DNA from: Pseudomonas fluorescens
GTDB taxonomy: Bacteria; Pseudomonadota; Gammaproteobacteria; Pseudomonadales; Pseudomonadaceae
Assembly (NCBI RefSeq): GCF_001708445.1
Contig: NZ_CP015637.1
Coordinates: forward strand, 745,001-809,000
Direction: 5' to 3'
DNA: 64,000 nt
The notes under the pieces were generated by a model, which saw only the letters and a program-made list of their open reading frames with translations, searched no databases and had not been told where the DNA came from. Made by a program: the position numbers and the translations under genes. Below, piece by piece: positions 1 through 7,946 of the stretch (its first letter is position 1; each line of letters opens with the position of its first letter).

Positions 1-62
1 TGCAAAAATGGGGGGACCATAGATTTTTGTTGGGCCTCGCTCTGCAGTGATCGCGCCCTGCC

Positions 63-1787
63 TCAGGACACGGGCTGCTCCTGCAACAACCCGCCTTCGA
101 TCCGCACATGCCGCCCATGGAAGCGCTTGAGGCTACTGCGATGGCCGACGCTGACGATGCTCAATCCAGGCAGCTCATCGATCACCGCCTGATACAACGT
201 GGCTTCATCCTCTTCATCCATGGCCGAAGTCGCTTCATCCATGTACAGCCATTGCGGCGCGAACAACAACGCGCGGGCAAAGGCCAGGCGCTGTTGCTCG
301 CCCGGCGAGAGCATCCGTTGCCAGTGGTTGGCTTCATCAAGGCGAGCGACCAGGTGCGGCAGGCGGCAGGTTTCCAGGACCTGTGCATAACGTTCTGCCG
401 GGTACACGCTGCCGTCCTGTGGATAACTCAACACATCCTTGAGCGTACCAATCGGCAGGTAGGGCTTCTGCGGCAGGAACAGGTAGCGCTTGGCCGGCAG
501 GCGAATGCTGCCATGGCCGGCTGGCCACAAGTGGCCCATCGCACGCAGCAAGGTACTTTTACCACTGCCCGATCGCCCGCTGAGCATCACCCGCTCGCCC
601 GGTTCCACGGTCATGTCGGCGTCGGTGAGCAAATGACGGCCGTCGGCCAGGTCCATCCCCAGGCCCTGCACCACCAGGCGTTCGCCTTGGGGCTGCACAT
701 CGATGGCCGCAGGGCGTTGCTCGTTCTCGCTCATGGCCTGCTGGAAGCTCAGCAGACGATCACTGGTCGCACGCCAGCTGGCCAGGTCGGCGTAGGCCGT
801 GATAAACCAACTGAAATTACCCTGCACGTTGCCGAACGCCGAGTTGATTTGCATCAGCTCGCCCAACTCGATCTTGCCGGAGAAGTAGCGCGGTGCAGCC
901 ACAATGAACGCAAACACGGTGGCGATCTGCTCATAGCCGGCGGTGAAGAACGTCAGGCGCTTGGACACTTTCATGATGTCCCAGAAGTTATGCCAGACCT
1001 TGCCGAACCGCGCACTCAAGCGCTGGTTTTCGTTAGGCTCGCCGTTGTACAGGGCGATACTCTCGGCATTCTCCCGCACCCGCACCATGGAGAAACGCAA
1101 GTCCGCCTCAAACCGTTGTTGCTGGTTGCTCAGGCCGATCAAGCGTCGACCGATCAAGTGGGTCAACCAACTGCCGACTCCGGCGTAGACCAGGGCACAC
1201 CAGAACATGTAGCCGGGGATGGTGATACCGAACACTTCAATGCTGCCCGACACGCCCCACAGAATGATGGAGAACGACACCAGGCTGACCACATTGCGTA
1301 GCAGCCCCAGGCCCAGGTTCAAGGTATTGGAGGTGAAGCTGTTGAGGTCTTCGGAAATCCGCTGGTCCGGGTTATCGGTATAGCCGCCCTGCTCCAACTG
1401 GTAGTAGTTCTTGTGGCTGAGCCAACGCGCGAAATACTTTTCGGTGAGCCAGGCACGCCAGCGAATGGTCAACATCTGGGTCAGGTACAGGCGGTAGACC
1501 GCGCCGAGAATCGCCACCGTGGCGATACCGCAGAAATAGATGATCTGTTGCCAGAAGGCGGCGGTATCCTTATTTTCCAGGGCGTTGTAGAAGTCTTTGT
1601 ACCAGTGGTTGAGCCATACCGATATCGCCACGCTGAACAGCGACAGGCCAATCACCACCGCCAGCAACAACCAGGCCTTGCCCTTCTCTTCACTGCGCCA
1701 ATAGGGCGTGATCATCGCCCAGGTTCGGCGGAAAAACTGCCCACGCACCGCGTCATTGACCGCGGAGTACTCAGCGTTCTGATTCAT
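63..1787 (-). CDS. YddA/SbmA-like ABC transporter, fused membrane and ATPase domains
   Basis: A 574-residue inner-membrane ABC protein with membrane and ATPase domains in one chain. The N-terminal half (about residues 30-350) has several hydrophobic segments and the SbmA/BacA-type YddA fold signature (Trp/Tyr-rich first helices, NPDQRI near residue 140). The C-terminal half carries Walker A SGRSGSGKST, signature LSPGEQQRL and Walker B WLYMDEAT. Family members act as exporters or peptide/vitamin carriers; the substrate here is unknown. The ATG start fits the family N-terminus. It follows roxSR on the same strand after a 100-bp gap that contains a hairpin, so it is probably a separate unit. Confidence 0.88.
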   Translation of the reverse strand: MNQNAEYSAVNDAVRGQFFRRTWAMITPYWRSEEKGKAWLLLAVVIGLSLFSVAISVWLNHWYKDFYNALENKDTAAFWQQIIYFCGIATVAILGAVYRLYLTQMLTIRWRAWLTEKYFARWLSHKNYYQLEQGGYTDNPDQRISEDLNSFTSNTLNLGLGLLRNVVSLVSFSIILWGVSGSIEVFGITIPGYMFWCALVYAGVGSWLTHLIGRRLIGLSNQQQRFEADLRFSMVRVRENAESIALYNGEPNENQRLSARFGKVWHNFWDIMKVSKRLTFFTAGYEQIATVFAFIVAAPRYFSGKIELGELMQINSAFGNVQGNFSWFITAYADLASWRATSDRLLSFQQAMSENEQRPAAIDVQPQGERLVVQGLGMDLADGRHLLTDADMTVEPGERVMLSGRSGSGKSTLLRAMGHLWPAGHGSIRLPAKRYLFLPQKPYLPIGTLKDVLSYPQDGSVYPAERYAQVLETCRLPHLVARLDEANHWQRMLSPGEQQRLAFARALLFAPQWLYMDEATSAMDEEDEATLYQAVIDELPGLSIVSVGHRSSLKRFHGRHVRIEGGLLQEQPVS

Positions 1788-1822
1788 TGTTCAGGCTCGG
1801 TAGGAAAAACATGACAGGCGTT

Positions 1823-1848
1823 TGAACCGATCATAGACGATCGGTTCA
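1823..1848 (-). terminator. Hairpin downstream of roxR
   Basis: A perfect 10-bp inverted repeat (TGAACCGATC and its complement) with a 6-base loop lies between roxR and the next gene. On the minus strand it is followed only loosely by T residues, so it is a weak terminator or an mRNA-end structure. Confidence 0.4.
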
Positions 1849-1887
1849 GGGCGCCGTGCAGCCTGAAGCAGATTGTTCAGACTTCGT

Positions 1888-2448
1888 TCAGCGCCGTACC
1901 GGACGTTTCTGCAGCTTGCGTTGCAGGGTGCGGCGGTGCATGCCAAGGGCGCGGGCGGTGGCGGAGATGTTGCCTTCGTGCTCGGTCAGCACACGCTGGA
2001 TGTGCTCCCATTGCAGGCGATCCACCGACATGGGGTTTTCCGGCACCAGGGTATCGAGGTCGGCATGCTCGGAGAGCAAGGCGGCCAGCACGTCGTCGGC
2101 GTCGGCGGGTTTGCACAGGTAGTTGCAAGCGCCGCGCTTGATCGCCTCGACGGCGGTGGCGATGCTGGAGTAACCGGTGAGGATCACCACGCGCATTTCC
2201 GGGTCGAGCTCCAGCAGCTTGGGCAGCAGCACCAGGCCCGAGTCGCCGTCCATCTTCAGGTCGAGCGCGGCGTAGTCCGGCAAGTCGGCCTGGGCGATGG
2301 CCAGGCCTTCTTCGGCGGAGCCTGCGGTGCTGACACGGAAGCCGCGACGGCTCATGGCGCGTGCCATCACGCGGGTAAACGTGGCGTCGTCATCTACCAG
2401 CAACAGATGCGGCAGTTCTTCGCCTTCGACTTGGATCTCGTCACTCAT
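1888..2448 (-). CDS. roxR: RoxR/RegA-type response regulator
   Basis: A 186-residue response regulator of the RegA/PrrA/ActR/RoxR family, which controls respiratory and redox-responsive genes. The receiver domain spans about residues 12-125, with the acidic pocket DD at 19-20 and the likely phospho-acceptor Asp63 in ALDLKMDGDSG. A short linker leads to a C-terminal Fis-type helix-turn-helix (ISATARALGMHRRTLQRKL). I chose the internal ATG at 2448 because AGGAGATATCG precedes it and it matches the usual family length; the longer open frame upstream reads into roxS. It overlaps the end of roxS by 8 bp, so the pair is translationally coupled. Confidence 0.93.
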   Translation of the reverse strand: MSDEIQVEGEELPHLLLVDDDATFTRVMARAMSRRGFRVSTAGSAEEGLAIAQADLPDYAALDLKMDGDSGLVLLPKLLELDPEMRVVILTGYSSIATAVEAIKRGACNYLCKPADADDVLAALLSEHADLDTLVPENPMSVDRLQWEHIQRVLTEHEGNISATARALGMHRRTLQRKLQKRPVRR

Positions 2449-3703
2449 CGATATCTCCTCGTGCGACACGGGGCAGGCGCAGCTCGGTGAGCGTGCCACC
2501 TTCCTCATGACTATAGAGCTTCACTGAGCCGCCCGCGCGGGTCACGCTGGCCTTGCTCAAAAACAGGCCGAGGCCGAAGCCTTTGCCCTTGGTGGTAAAG
2601 AAAGGTTTGCCGATCTGCTCGGCAATAGCCAGCGGCACACCGGCGCCGTGGTCGCGAATACTGATCGTAAGGTCGTCCACATCCCAATCCAGTTGCACTT
2701 CCAGGCCCTCGGGGCAGGCATCGGCAGCGTTGTTCAACAAGTTGAGCAAGGCCTGGGTCAAGTCCGGCGGCGGCGCCATGCGCGGCACACTGCCCTGGCC
2801 CAACAGGTGGAAACGGTAACTGGCTTCGGGGCGCATCAGGTGCCAGCGGTTCAGGGCTTCGTCGAGCCACTGGGTCACGTCCTGCATCTCCACCGCCAGG
2901 CGGCGATTGGCTTCGGCAGCACGCACCAGTTGCTGCAAGGTCTGCTTGCACTGCTTGACCTGTTCGCGCAGTACGCCGAGATCCTCTTGCAGCGCCGGGT
3001 CGTGATGGTCCTGGGTCATTTCGTTGAGCAGCACGCTCATGGTCGCCAGCGGCGTGCCCAGCTCATGGGCGGCACCCGCGGCCTGGGTGGCGACGGCCAG
3101 CAGTTGCTGGTCGCGCAGGCCCTCTTCGCGGCGGATGGCGCGCAACTCTTCCTGACGGCGCAGCTCTTCGGCCATGCGCGCAGCGAAGAAGGTGATGACC
3201 GCAGCGGACAACGCGAAGCTCAGCCACATCCCGTAGATCTGCAGGTTTTCCCGTGCAATGGGGAAGGTCTGCAAGGGGTAGAACTGCGCCAGCAACAGCG
3301 TGTACAGGGTCAGCGCGATGCCGGACAGCACCACCGAATAGCGCCACGGCAAGGTCACGGCGGCGATCGTCAGTGGCACCAGGTAATACGAAACGAACGG
3401 GTTGGTGGAACCGCCCGAGAAATAAAGCAACACACTGTGGATAAACAGGTCGCAGGCCAGTTGCAGCGCGTATTCGAGTTCGGTCACCGGCCAGGTGGTG
3501 CGCAGCCGGATCGCGGTGAACACACACAGCACGGTGGAAAAGCACAGGGTCACGCCCAATTGCAGCCACGGCAGAGGCAGCAGGTCGAACCAATAGGCGA
3601 GCCCGACGGAGCCGGCCTGCGCGGCCAGTACCAGGGTACGAATGAACGTCAGGCGCCAGAGGTTCTGGCGAGTGGCGGAAGTCAGTTTTACGGCGGCGAG
3701 CAT
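2441..3703 (-). CDS. roxS: RoxS/RegB-type redox sensor histidine kinase
   Basis: A 420-residue membrane histidine kinase, partner of RoxR. Six hydrophobic segments fill about residues 20-200. They include GGSTNPF near residue 98, matching the GGxxNPF quinone-binding motif known from RegB. The H-box AHELGTPL is near residue 214, followed by N-box NLLNNAADAC and ATP lid motifs DHGAGVP and GKGFGLGLFLS. A Cys follows the H-box region, but I cannot say it is the RegB redox cysteine. The start is the ATG at 3703 after GGGAGAG. The frame stays open far upstream across the opposite-strand gene, which is not credible coding sequence. In P. aeruginosa this pair lies next to the dpp cluster, as here. 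Confidence 0.93.
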   Translation of the reverse strand: MLAAVKLTSATRQNLWRLTFIRTLVLAAQAGSVGLAYWFDLLPLPWLQLGVTLCFSTVLCVFTAIRLRTTWPVTELEYALQLACDLFIHSVLLYFSGGSTNPFVSYYLVPLTIAAVTLPWRYSVVLSGIALTLYTLLLAQFYPLQTFPIARENLQIYGMWLSFALSAAVITFFAARMAEELRRQEELRAIRREEGLRDQQLLAVATQAAGAAHELGTPLATMSVLLNEMTQDHHDPALQEDLGVLREQVKQCKQTLQQLVRAAEANRRLAVEMQDVTQWLDEALNRWHLMRPEASYRFHLLGQGSVPRMAPPPDLTQALLNLLNNAADACPEGLEVQLDWDVDDLTISIRDHGAGVPLAIAEQIGKPFFTTKGKGFGLGLFLSKASVTRAGGSVKLYSHEEGGTLTELRLPRVARGDIDE

Positions 3704-3907
3704 GAGCTCTCCCGATGAGCGCTGCAGGCGGATCGGCAGGAGTATAAACGAAGCAGCACCGCCGACACGGCGCGTGTGGCTCTTTGACGCAGGGCGGACA
3801 AATGACCGTTCGTCGGCAGCGCCCCAACCTGTAGCTAATGTGTAAACCCGAAGAACCCAACGTGACCGTCTACAGTCATACCGATACGACCCCCCTAAGG
3901 AGCTTCC

Positions 3908-4621
3908 ATGTCTCGTTTCATTCGCAGTGCAGCCATCGTCACCCTCAGCGTCGGCAGCCTCGCCAGCCTTCAGGCCATGGCCGCCGATGAGCTGCATTAC
4001 AACCAGATTGCCCTGCGCGCCGAGGTCAGCCAGGAGGTGGCCCGCGACAAGATGATCGTCACGCTGTACACCGAATCCCAGAACAGCGACCCGGCCAAGC
4101 TCGCTGCCGAAATCACTACCACCCTGAACAAGGCCCTCGACCAGGCCCGCGAAGTCAAAGGCGTGACCCTGCGCCAGGGCAGCCGCAACAGCTACCCGAT
4201 CTACGACAACAAGAACCAGAAGATCACCGGCTGGCGTGAACGCGCCGCGTTGCGCTTGGAGAGCGCGGACTTCCCGGCGCTGTCCAAGCTCACCGGCGAA
4301 CTGCTGAACACCTTGAAGATGGAAAACATGGATTTCACCATCGCCGACGCCACGCGCAAGTCCAGTGAAGATGCGCTGCTCAAGGAAGCGGTCACCGCAT
4401 TCAAGGCACGCGCACAGTTGGCCACCGATGCACTGGGCGGCAAGGGCTACAAGATCGTCAACCTGAACCTCAACACCAATGGTTACCCCATGCCTTACGC
4501 CCGTGCCGGGATGATGATGAAAGGTGCCCTGGCCGATTCGGCCCCTACCCCTGAAGTGGAAGCCGGCACCAGCCAGGTCAGCATGACCGCCGATGGCGTG
4601 ATCGAAGTGCTGCAACAATAA
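3908..4621 (+). CDS. Periplasmic SIMPL-domain (DUF541) protein
   Basis: A 237-residue exported protein with a signal peptide (MSRFIRSAAIVTLSVGSL.., cleavage likely after Ala-Met-Ala at about 25). The mature part has the DUF541/SIMPL pattern: repeated beta strands, an early EVSQEVARDKMIVTL and the block YPIYDNKNQKITGWRERA. The family is known structurally, but no enzymatic activity is established. AAGGAG lies 7 bases before the ATG. It is divergent from roxS across a 204-bp shared promoter region. An equivalent gene follows roxS in P. aeruginosa, from memory. Confidence 0.87.
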   Translation: MSRFIRSAAIVTLSVGSLASLQAMAADELHYNQIALRAEVSQEVARDKMIVTLYTESQNSDPAKLAAEITTTLNKALDQAREVKGVTLRQGSRNSYPIYDNKNQKITGWRERAALRLESADFPALSKLTGELLNTLKMENMDFTIADATRKSSEDALLKEAVTAFKARAQLATDALGGKGYKIVNLNLNTNGYPMPYARAGMMMKGALADSAPTPEVEAGTSQVSMTADGVIEVLQQ

Positions 4622-4984
4622 AGTACTGACTGAAGCAAACGGGTTCCTGAAAACTCACTGAGTAGCGAACCCGTTCTCTGACAGATTGGCATCTGGCGCG
4701 GCCTTGAGGACGCGCCTTTTTTATCGGTGCAGCCGTAACTTCATAAATCAGAACACATGGCGCATTACACGCCTCTTCATTCTCCCCCCCCCTACCGCAC
4801 GCTGAATACGCGCCTTTATCCGACGAAGTCATGCAATCAGCCGCCAGGTCTTTTCAGTAGATGTCAGCCGCAACCATGTGTAACGAGAACAAAGCCAAAA
4901 GCAGGAACGTCAGTACGATCATTTTCCACGCAAGTATCGAATACATAATCGCCAGGGAGGCTAATTTACGGAGATCGATACCGA
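4622..4984. other. Gene-free AT-richer stretch before the toxin-like gene
   Basis: I see no convincing gene in this 363-bp stretch. It holds an inverted repeat at 4638-4675 (AACGGGTTC and its complement, about 20-base loop), a rho-independent terminator at 4695-4723, and a run of nine C residues at 4784-4792. The second half is visibly richer in A/T than the flanking backbone genes. The promoter of the following gene should lie here, but no clear -35/-10 pair stands out. Confidence 0.6.
4695..4723 (+). terminator. Rho-independent terminator after the SIMPL gene
   Basis: GGCGCG at 4695-4700 pairs with CGCGCC at 4711-4716 and is followed directly by six T residues. It lies 75 bp after the SIMPL-domain gene and separates it from the toxin-like gene. 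Confidence 0.75.
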
Positions 4985-7837
4985 ATGATTACATCTGCCT
5001 CAAACACTCTTCCCACATCCATGCCAAATGGGCCTCGCACCTCACCAGAGCTCGCCACCCAGCCTTCCCGCAATAACACAGAACATGCACCCCGGCAAAA
5101 AAGCCCAAGGAGAAAACACCATCACCAAACACTGATCCCCGGTCTACCGTATAACCCAGGGGTGGATAAATACATCGCTAAAGCCACTGAAGGTTTTAAA
5201 ACGCCGAGCCAAAGTACCGCTGAAATTATCAAGGCCGAGTTGAAAACACGGTGGCGCAAGGACATTGATCCTGATAACACGTTTATTGTCACGTTGAACT
5301 ACGACCCCAAGCAGCCAAAACCCAGGGGTGGCAAAGTCTTAAACAAAATATCGCTGACCAAAGCCGCGTTACATAACGTACAGCGCGCCAATAAGAAAGA
5401 CGAACACCAGACGGAGTCCGAAAAACAGCGGTCGACCCTGCACACCTGGCTCAACCGGATGGCGCCGTTGAACCCTTTGTCGGTGCTGGAGAATAAGATT
5501 GACCCGCTGGCGCAACCGCAGAAGACCTACGAAGGCATCTTTGTCGGGGCGGCCCCCGGCCAGAGGGAGGTTTATGGCGCTACAAACCTGCTGCGCGAGA
5601 CCCCAGCCGCCTTCCGGGAGATCGTGTGGAACACCGAACGGAGCAAACCCTACACCGACTTCCTGAATAGCTTTTGGCCTGCCCATCAAAGCAAATACGA
5701 ACAAATGAGCAAAGCATCCCTGGTGGGTGCTGCCCTGCGGCAATTTGAGAACAACAGTTTGAAGGCAAGTGATACCGACCTGGTCATGCGCGCCGCCGGC
5801 CTGCCGTCGAATACCACTTGGGAGCGTCTGAAACTGGACGATCTGGCCCCCGCCACCCGCAAAGACCCCGATGTGGAAGTAGGGCTGTTGAGTATCAACG
5901 GCTTCAAGTCCACGGACTTGCTCTACATCACCGACAAAAAGCCCCAATTGGGTGACGACGGCACCCCCATCAACCGTACGTTGCTGTACATCCCGGGAAA
6001 CTCCTCGCCGATTCATACGTTCGACAGCCACGCCCGGATGAAGACATGGCTGGCTGAACAGGCTGGCGACCCGGTCAAGCGTGAAGCGCTATCGATGCAC
6101 TTCCGCTTGCGCGACCAGGCTGATCGTTTCTTCTCCGAAGGCGTCAATCAAACGTTGGTCGGTGTCAGCGGCTGGACCAAAAAAAATGCACCCGATGCCG
6201 GGCCTCTCGAACGGCTGAACGAATTCGATCCGCAACAATTCATCACCACCGAACCACTGTCCGGCGACCCGTTCGCGGTCATGACCCAGCGACAGAAAGA
6301 ACGCTCATACGCCGACGCCGAAACCGAGATCACCACGGACGGCGACGTCACCAAAGCCACCCTCCTGGAAGTGCTGGAGAACACCAGCAAAATCGCCTTG
6401 ATGATGACCCCGCTGGCCATGGTCATGCCAGAAGTGGCGATAGGGCTGGAGGTGTTTTACGCTGCCGCCGGCGCAGTGGAGGCCGGGGTTGGCGCCGACG
6501 ACCTCAAGCATGGCAAGCAAGGCGGCGCAGACCATATTGTGTTCGGTGTGCTGAATGCACTGCCTAGCGTCGTCCATGGCGCCAGCAAACTGGTCACCGG
6601 TGCCGCCGAGGGCGAAGTCGTCGCAGCGAATGCCGCAGAAGAACTATCGCCACCCTCACGCGAAATCCCGGAAAAGCCCGTCGACATCAAGCCCCGCGCC
6701 GAGGAAAACGTTGCCAACCGTCTCCGCCCGTCCCAGGCCGCCGATATCAGCGCCTATGCAATCCCGGATGGCGAACGCGTTATTGAAGGCTTGCAGGCAA
6801 ATGCAAAAGGCATGCATCAGCTTAAAGATGCTTCCGGCGTAGACCGGTGGTTCATCCGCTACACCGACGCTACGGGTATGCCCAAGGTCTACGAGATCAG
6901 AAGCGACTTCAAACTGCGCGACGACTACGTTCAGATCATCGACCCACAAACCCGCAAGCCGGTGATGACCGTGCATTCCACCGGCGATGGTGAGTGGGCA
7001 CCGGGTATCGGCCCAGGAGGTGCCCGCGAGTGGCCATGGAAAAAAAAGATCCCAGCACCGACCCAGGATGAAGTCCTGAACAAAGTCCCCAGCGTTTCGA
7101 GTCAGTTTGTTGAAGTAGATGGCACCCAGATGGCAGGGGCAAAAATCTTTGACAAGTACGTCAATGCCGACACAAAAACCAACTTCACTTTTTCCAGTGA
7201 GCACTATGAACAAGGTAGCGAGATCAAGCGTAGGCTGAAGATCGATTGGGCGGCCAATGACGGCGTGTATTCGGTGTCAGACTCCGAAAGGGCAATCCCG
7301 TCAGAGTTCGGGGCCGGCGAGTACGCGCCGAACTTCATCAAAGACCTGCACCGTAGCCCCTACACGCTGCGCGTTGGCGCAAACGAAATTGAAATGGACT
7401 TCAACAAACTCAAGGCCAGCTTTGAAAATCCACCTGCAAACCTGGAGGACAGCTTCCTGCGAGACAACCTCGCCAAATTTGAACAAGCAGTGCCCGATCC
7501 AGAACTGCGCGCGCGGATTTCCGAAGTTGCCCACCAGGGAGCAGCAGCGTCCACGTGGCAGGAGCTGGGTCCCCCCCTGCTCAAGGACAACTACTTGACC
7601 AGTGCGGGTGACCGTCACTTTCTCATCGACTACAACCCGGCGGCCGGAGACGCCGACGTCACGATCTCTGCCAAGTGGAAGCTGACTGATACAGACTCCG
7701 CTGAGCTCGAGCCCATCAAGGATATGGACATCTCATCGACGCGCACTTTCAAGATCCGCAAGAGCAACGGGGCAGAAGGTGATCGATTCAATATTGAAGG
7801 TCCCTCGAATTCCCGCCTGCAACTGTCGGTAGGGTAA
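4985..7837 (+). CDS. Large DUF6543-like (dermonecrotic-toxin-domain) protein, candidate secreted effector
   Basis: A 950-residue protein with no cysteine anywhere. The first 50 residues are rich in Ser, Thr, Asn, Pro and basic residues and contain no Sec signal. The middle resembles the Pseudomonas DUF6543 family: RTLLYIPGNSSPIHTF near residue 332, then a helical block (REALSMHFRLRDQADRFFSEG), then a hydrophobic Ala/Met/Val-rich segment at about 467-505. The C-terminal 300 residues are charged and unrecognised. I recall the family from sequence pattern, not from a search; catalytic function is unknown. GGAG lies 11 bases upstream of the ATG. A strong terminator follows at once, so it is monocistronic with no adjacent immunity gene or secretion machinery. 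It interrupts an otherwise conserved gene order, which suggests acquisition or lineage-specific retention. Confidence 0.72.
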   Translation: MITSASNTLPTSMPNGPRTSPELATQPSRNNTEHAPRQKSPRRKHHHQTLIPGLPYNPGVDKYIAKATEGFKTPSQSTAEIIKAELKTRWRKDIDPDNTFIVTLNYDPKQPKPRGGKVLNKISLTKAALHNVQRANKKDEHQTESEKQRSTLHTWLNRMAPLNPLSVLENKIDPLAQPQKTYEGIFVGAAPGQREVYGATNLLRETPAAFREIVWNTERSKPYTDFLNSFWPAHQSKYEQMSKASLVGAALRQFENNSLKASDTDLVMRAAGLPSNTTWERLKLDDLAPATRKDPDVEVGLLSINGFKSTDLLYITDKKPQLGDDGTPINRTLLYIPGNSSPIHTFDSHARMKTWLAEQAGDPVKREALSMHFRLRDQADRFFSEGVNQTLVGVSGWTKKNAPDAGPLERLNEFDPQQFITTEPLSGDPFAVMTQRQKERSYADAETEITTDGDVTKATLLEVLENTSKIALMMTPLAMVMPEVAIGLEVFYAAAGAVEAGVGADDLKHGKQGGADHIVFGVLNALPSVVHGASKLVTGAAEGEVVAANAAEELSPPSREIPEKPVDIKPRAEENVANRLRPSQAADISAYAIPDGERVIEGLQANAKGMHQLKDASGVDRWFIRYTDATGMPKVYEIRSDFKLRDDYVQIIDPQTRKPVMTVHSTGDGEWAPGIGPGGAREWPWKKKIPAPTQDEVLNKVPSVSSQFVEVDGTQMAGAKIFDKYVNADTKTNFTFSSEHYEQGSEIKRRLKIDWAANDGVYSVSDSERAIPSEFGAGEYAPNFIKDLHRSPYTLRVGANEIEMDFNKLKASFENPPANLEDSFLRDNLAKFEQAVPDPELRARISEVAHQGAAASTWQELGPPLLKDNYLTSAGDRHFLIDYNPAAGDADVTISAKWKLTDTDSAELEPIKDMDISSTRTFKIRKSNGAEGDRFNIEGPSNSRLQLSVG

Positions 7838-7874
7838 TAACGATAGAACGTTCTCGACTGACCTGAAAAGCCTG

Positions 7875-7906
7875 AACGGCGGTAACCTCGGTGACCGCCG
7901 TTTTTT
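7875..7906 (+). terminator. Terminator of the toxin-like gene
   Basis: AACGGCGGT at 7875-7883 pairs with ACCGCCGTT at 7894-7902, ending in a run of six T residues. It closes the toxin-like gene 38 bp after its stop and isolates it from the dpp genes. Confidence 0.85.
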
Positions 7907-7946
7907 GTCTGGGCAACTTTGTATGCCTGCCACTTCAGGAGTCTCC

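Noticed and set aside
3704..4618. Upstream extension of the roxS frame by about 300 codons
   Set aside because: It is antisense to the SIMPL gene, unlike any sensor domain, and the ATG at 3703 has a good ribosome site and family-like N-terminus.
7838..7946. Search for an immunity gene directly after the toxin-like gene
   Set aside because: The 109-bp gap contains only a terminator and the ribosome site of the first dppA gene.
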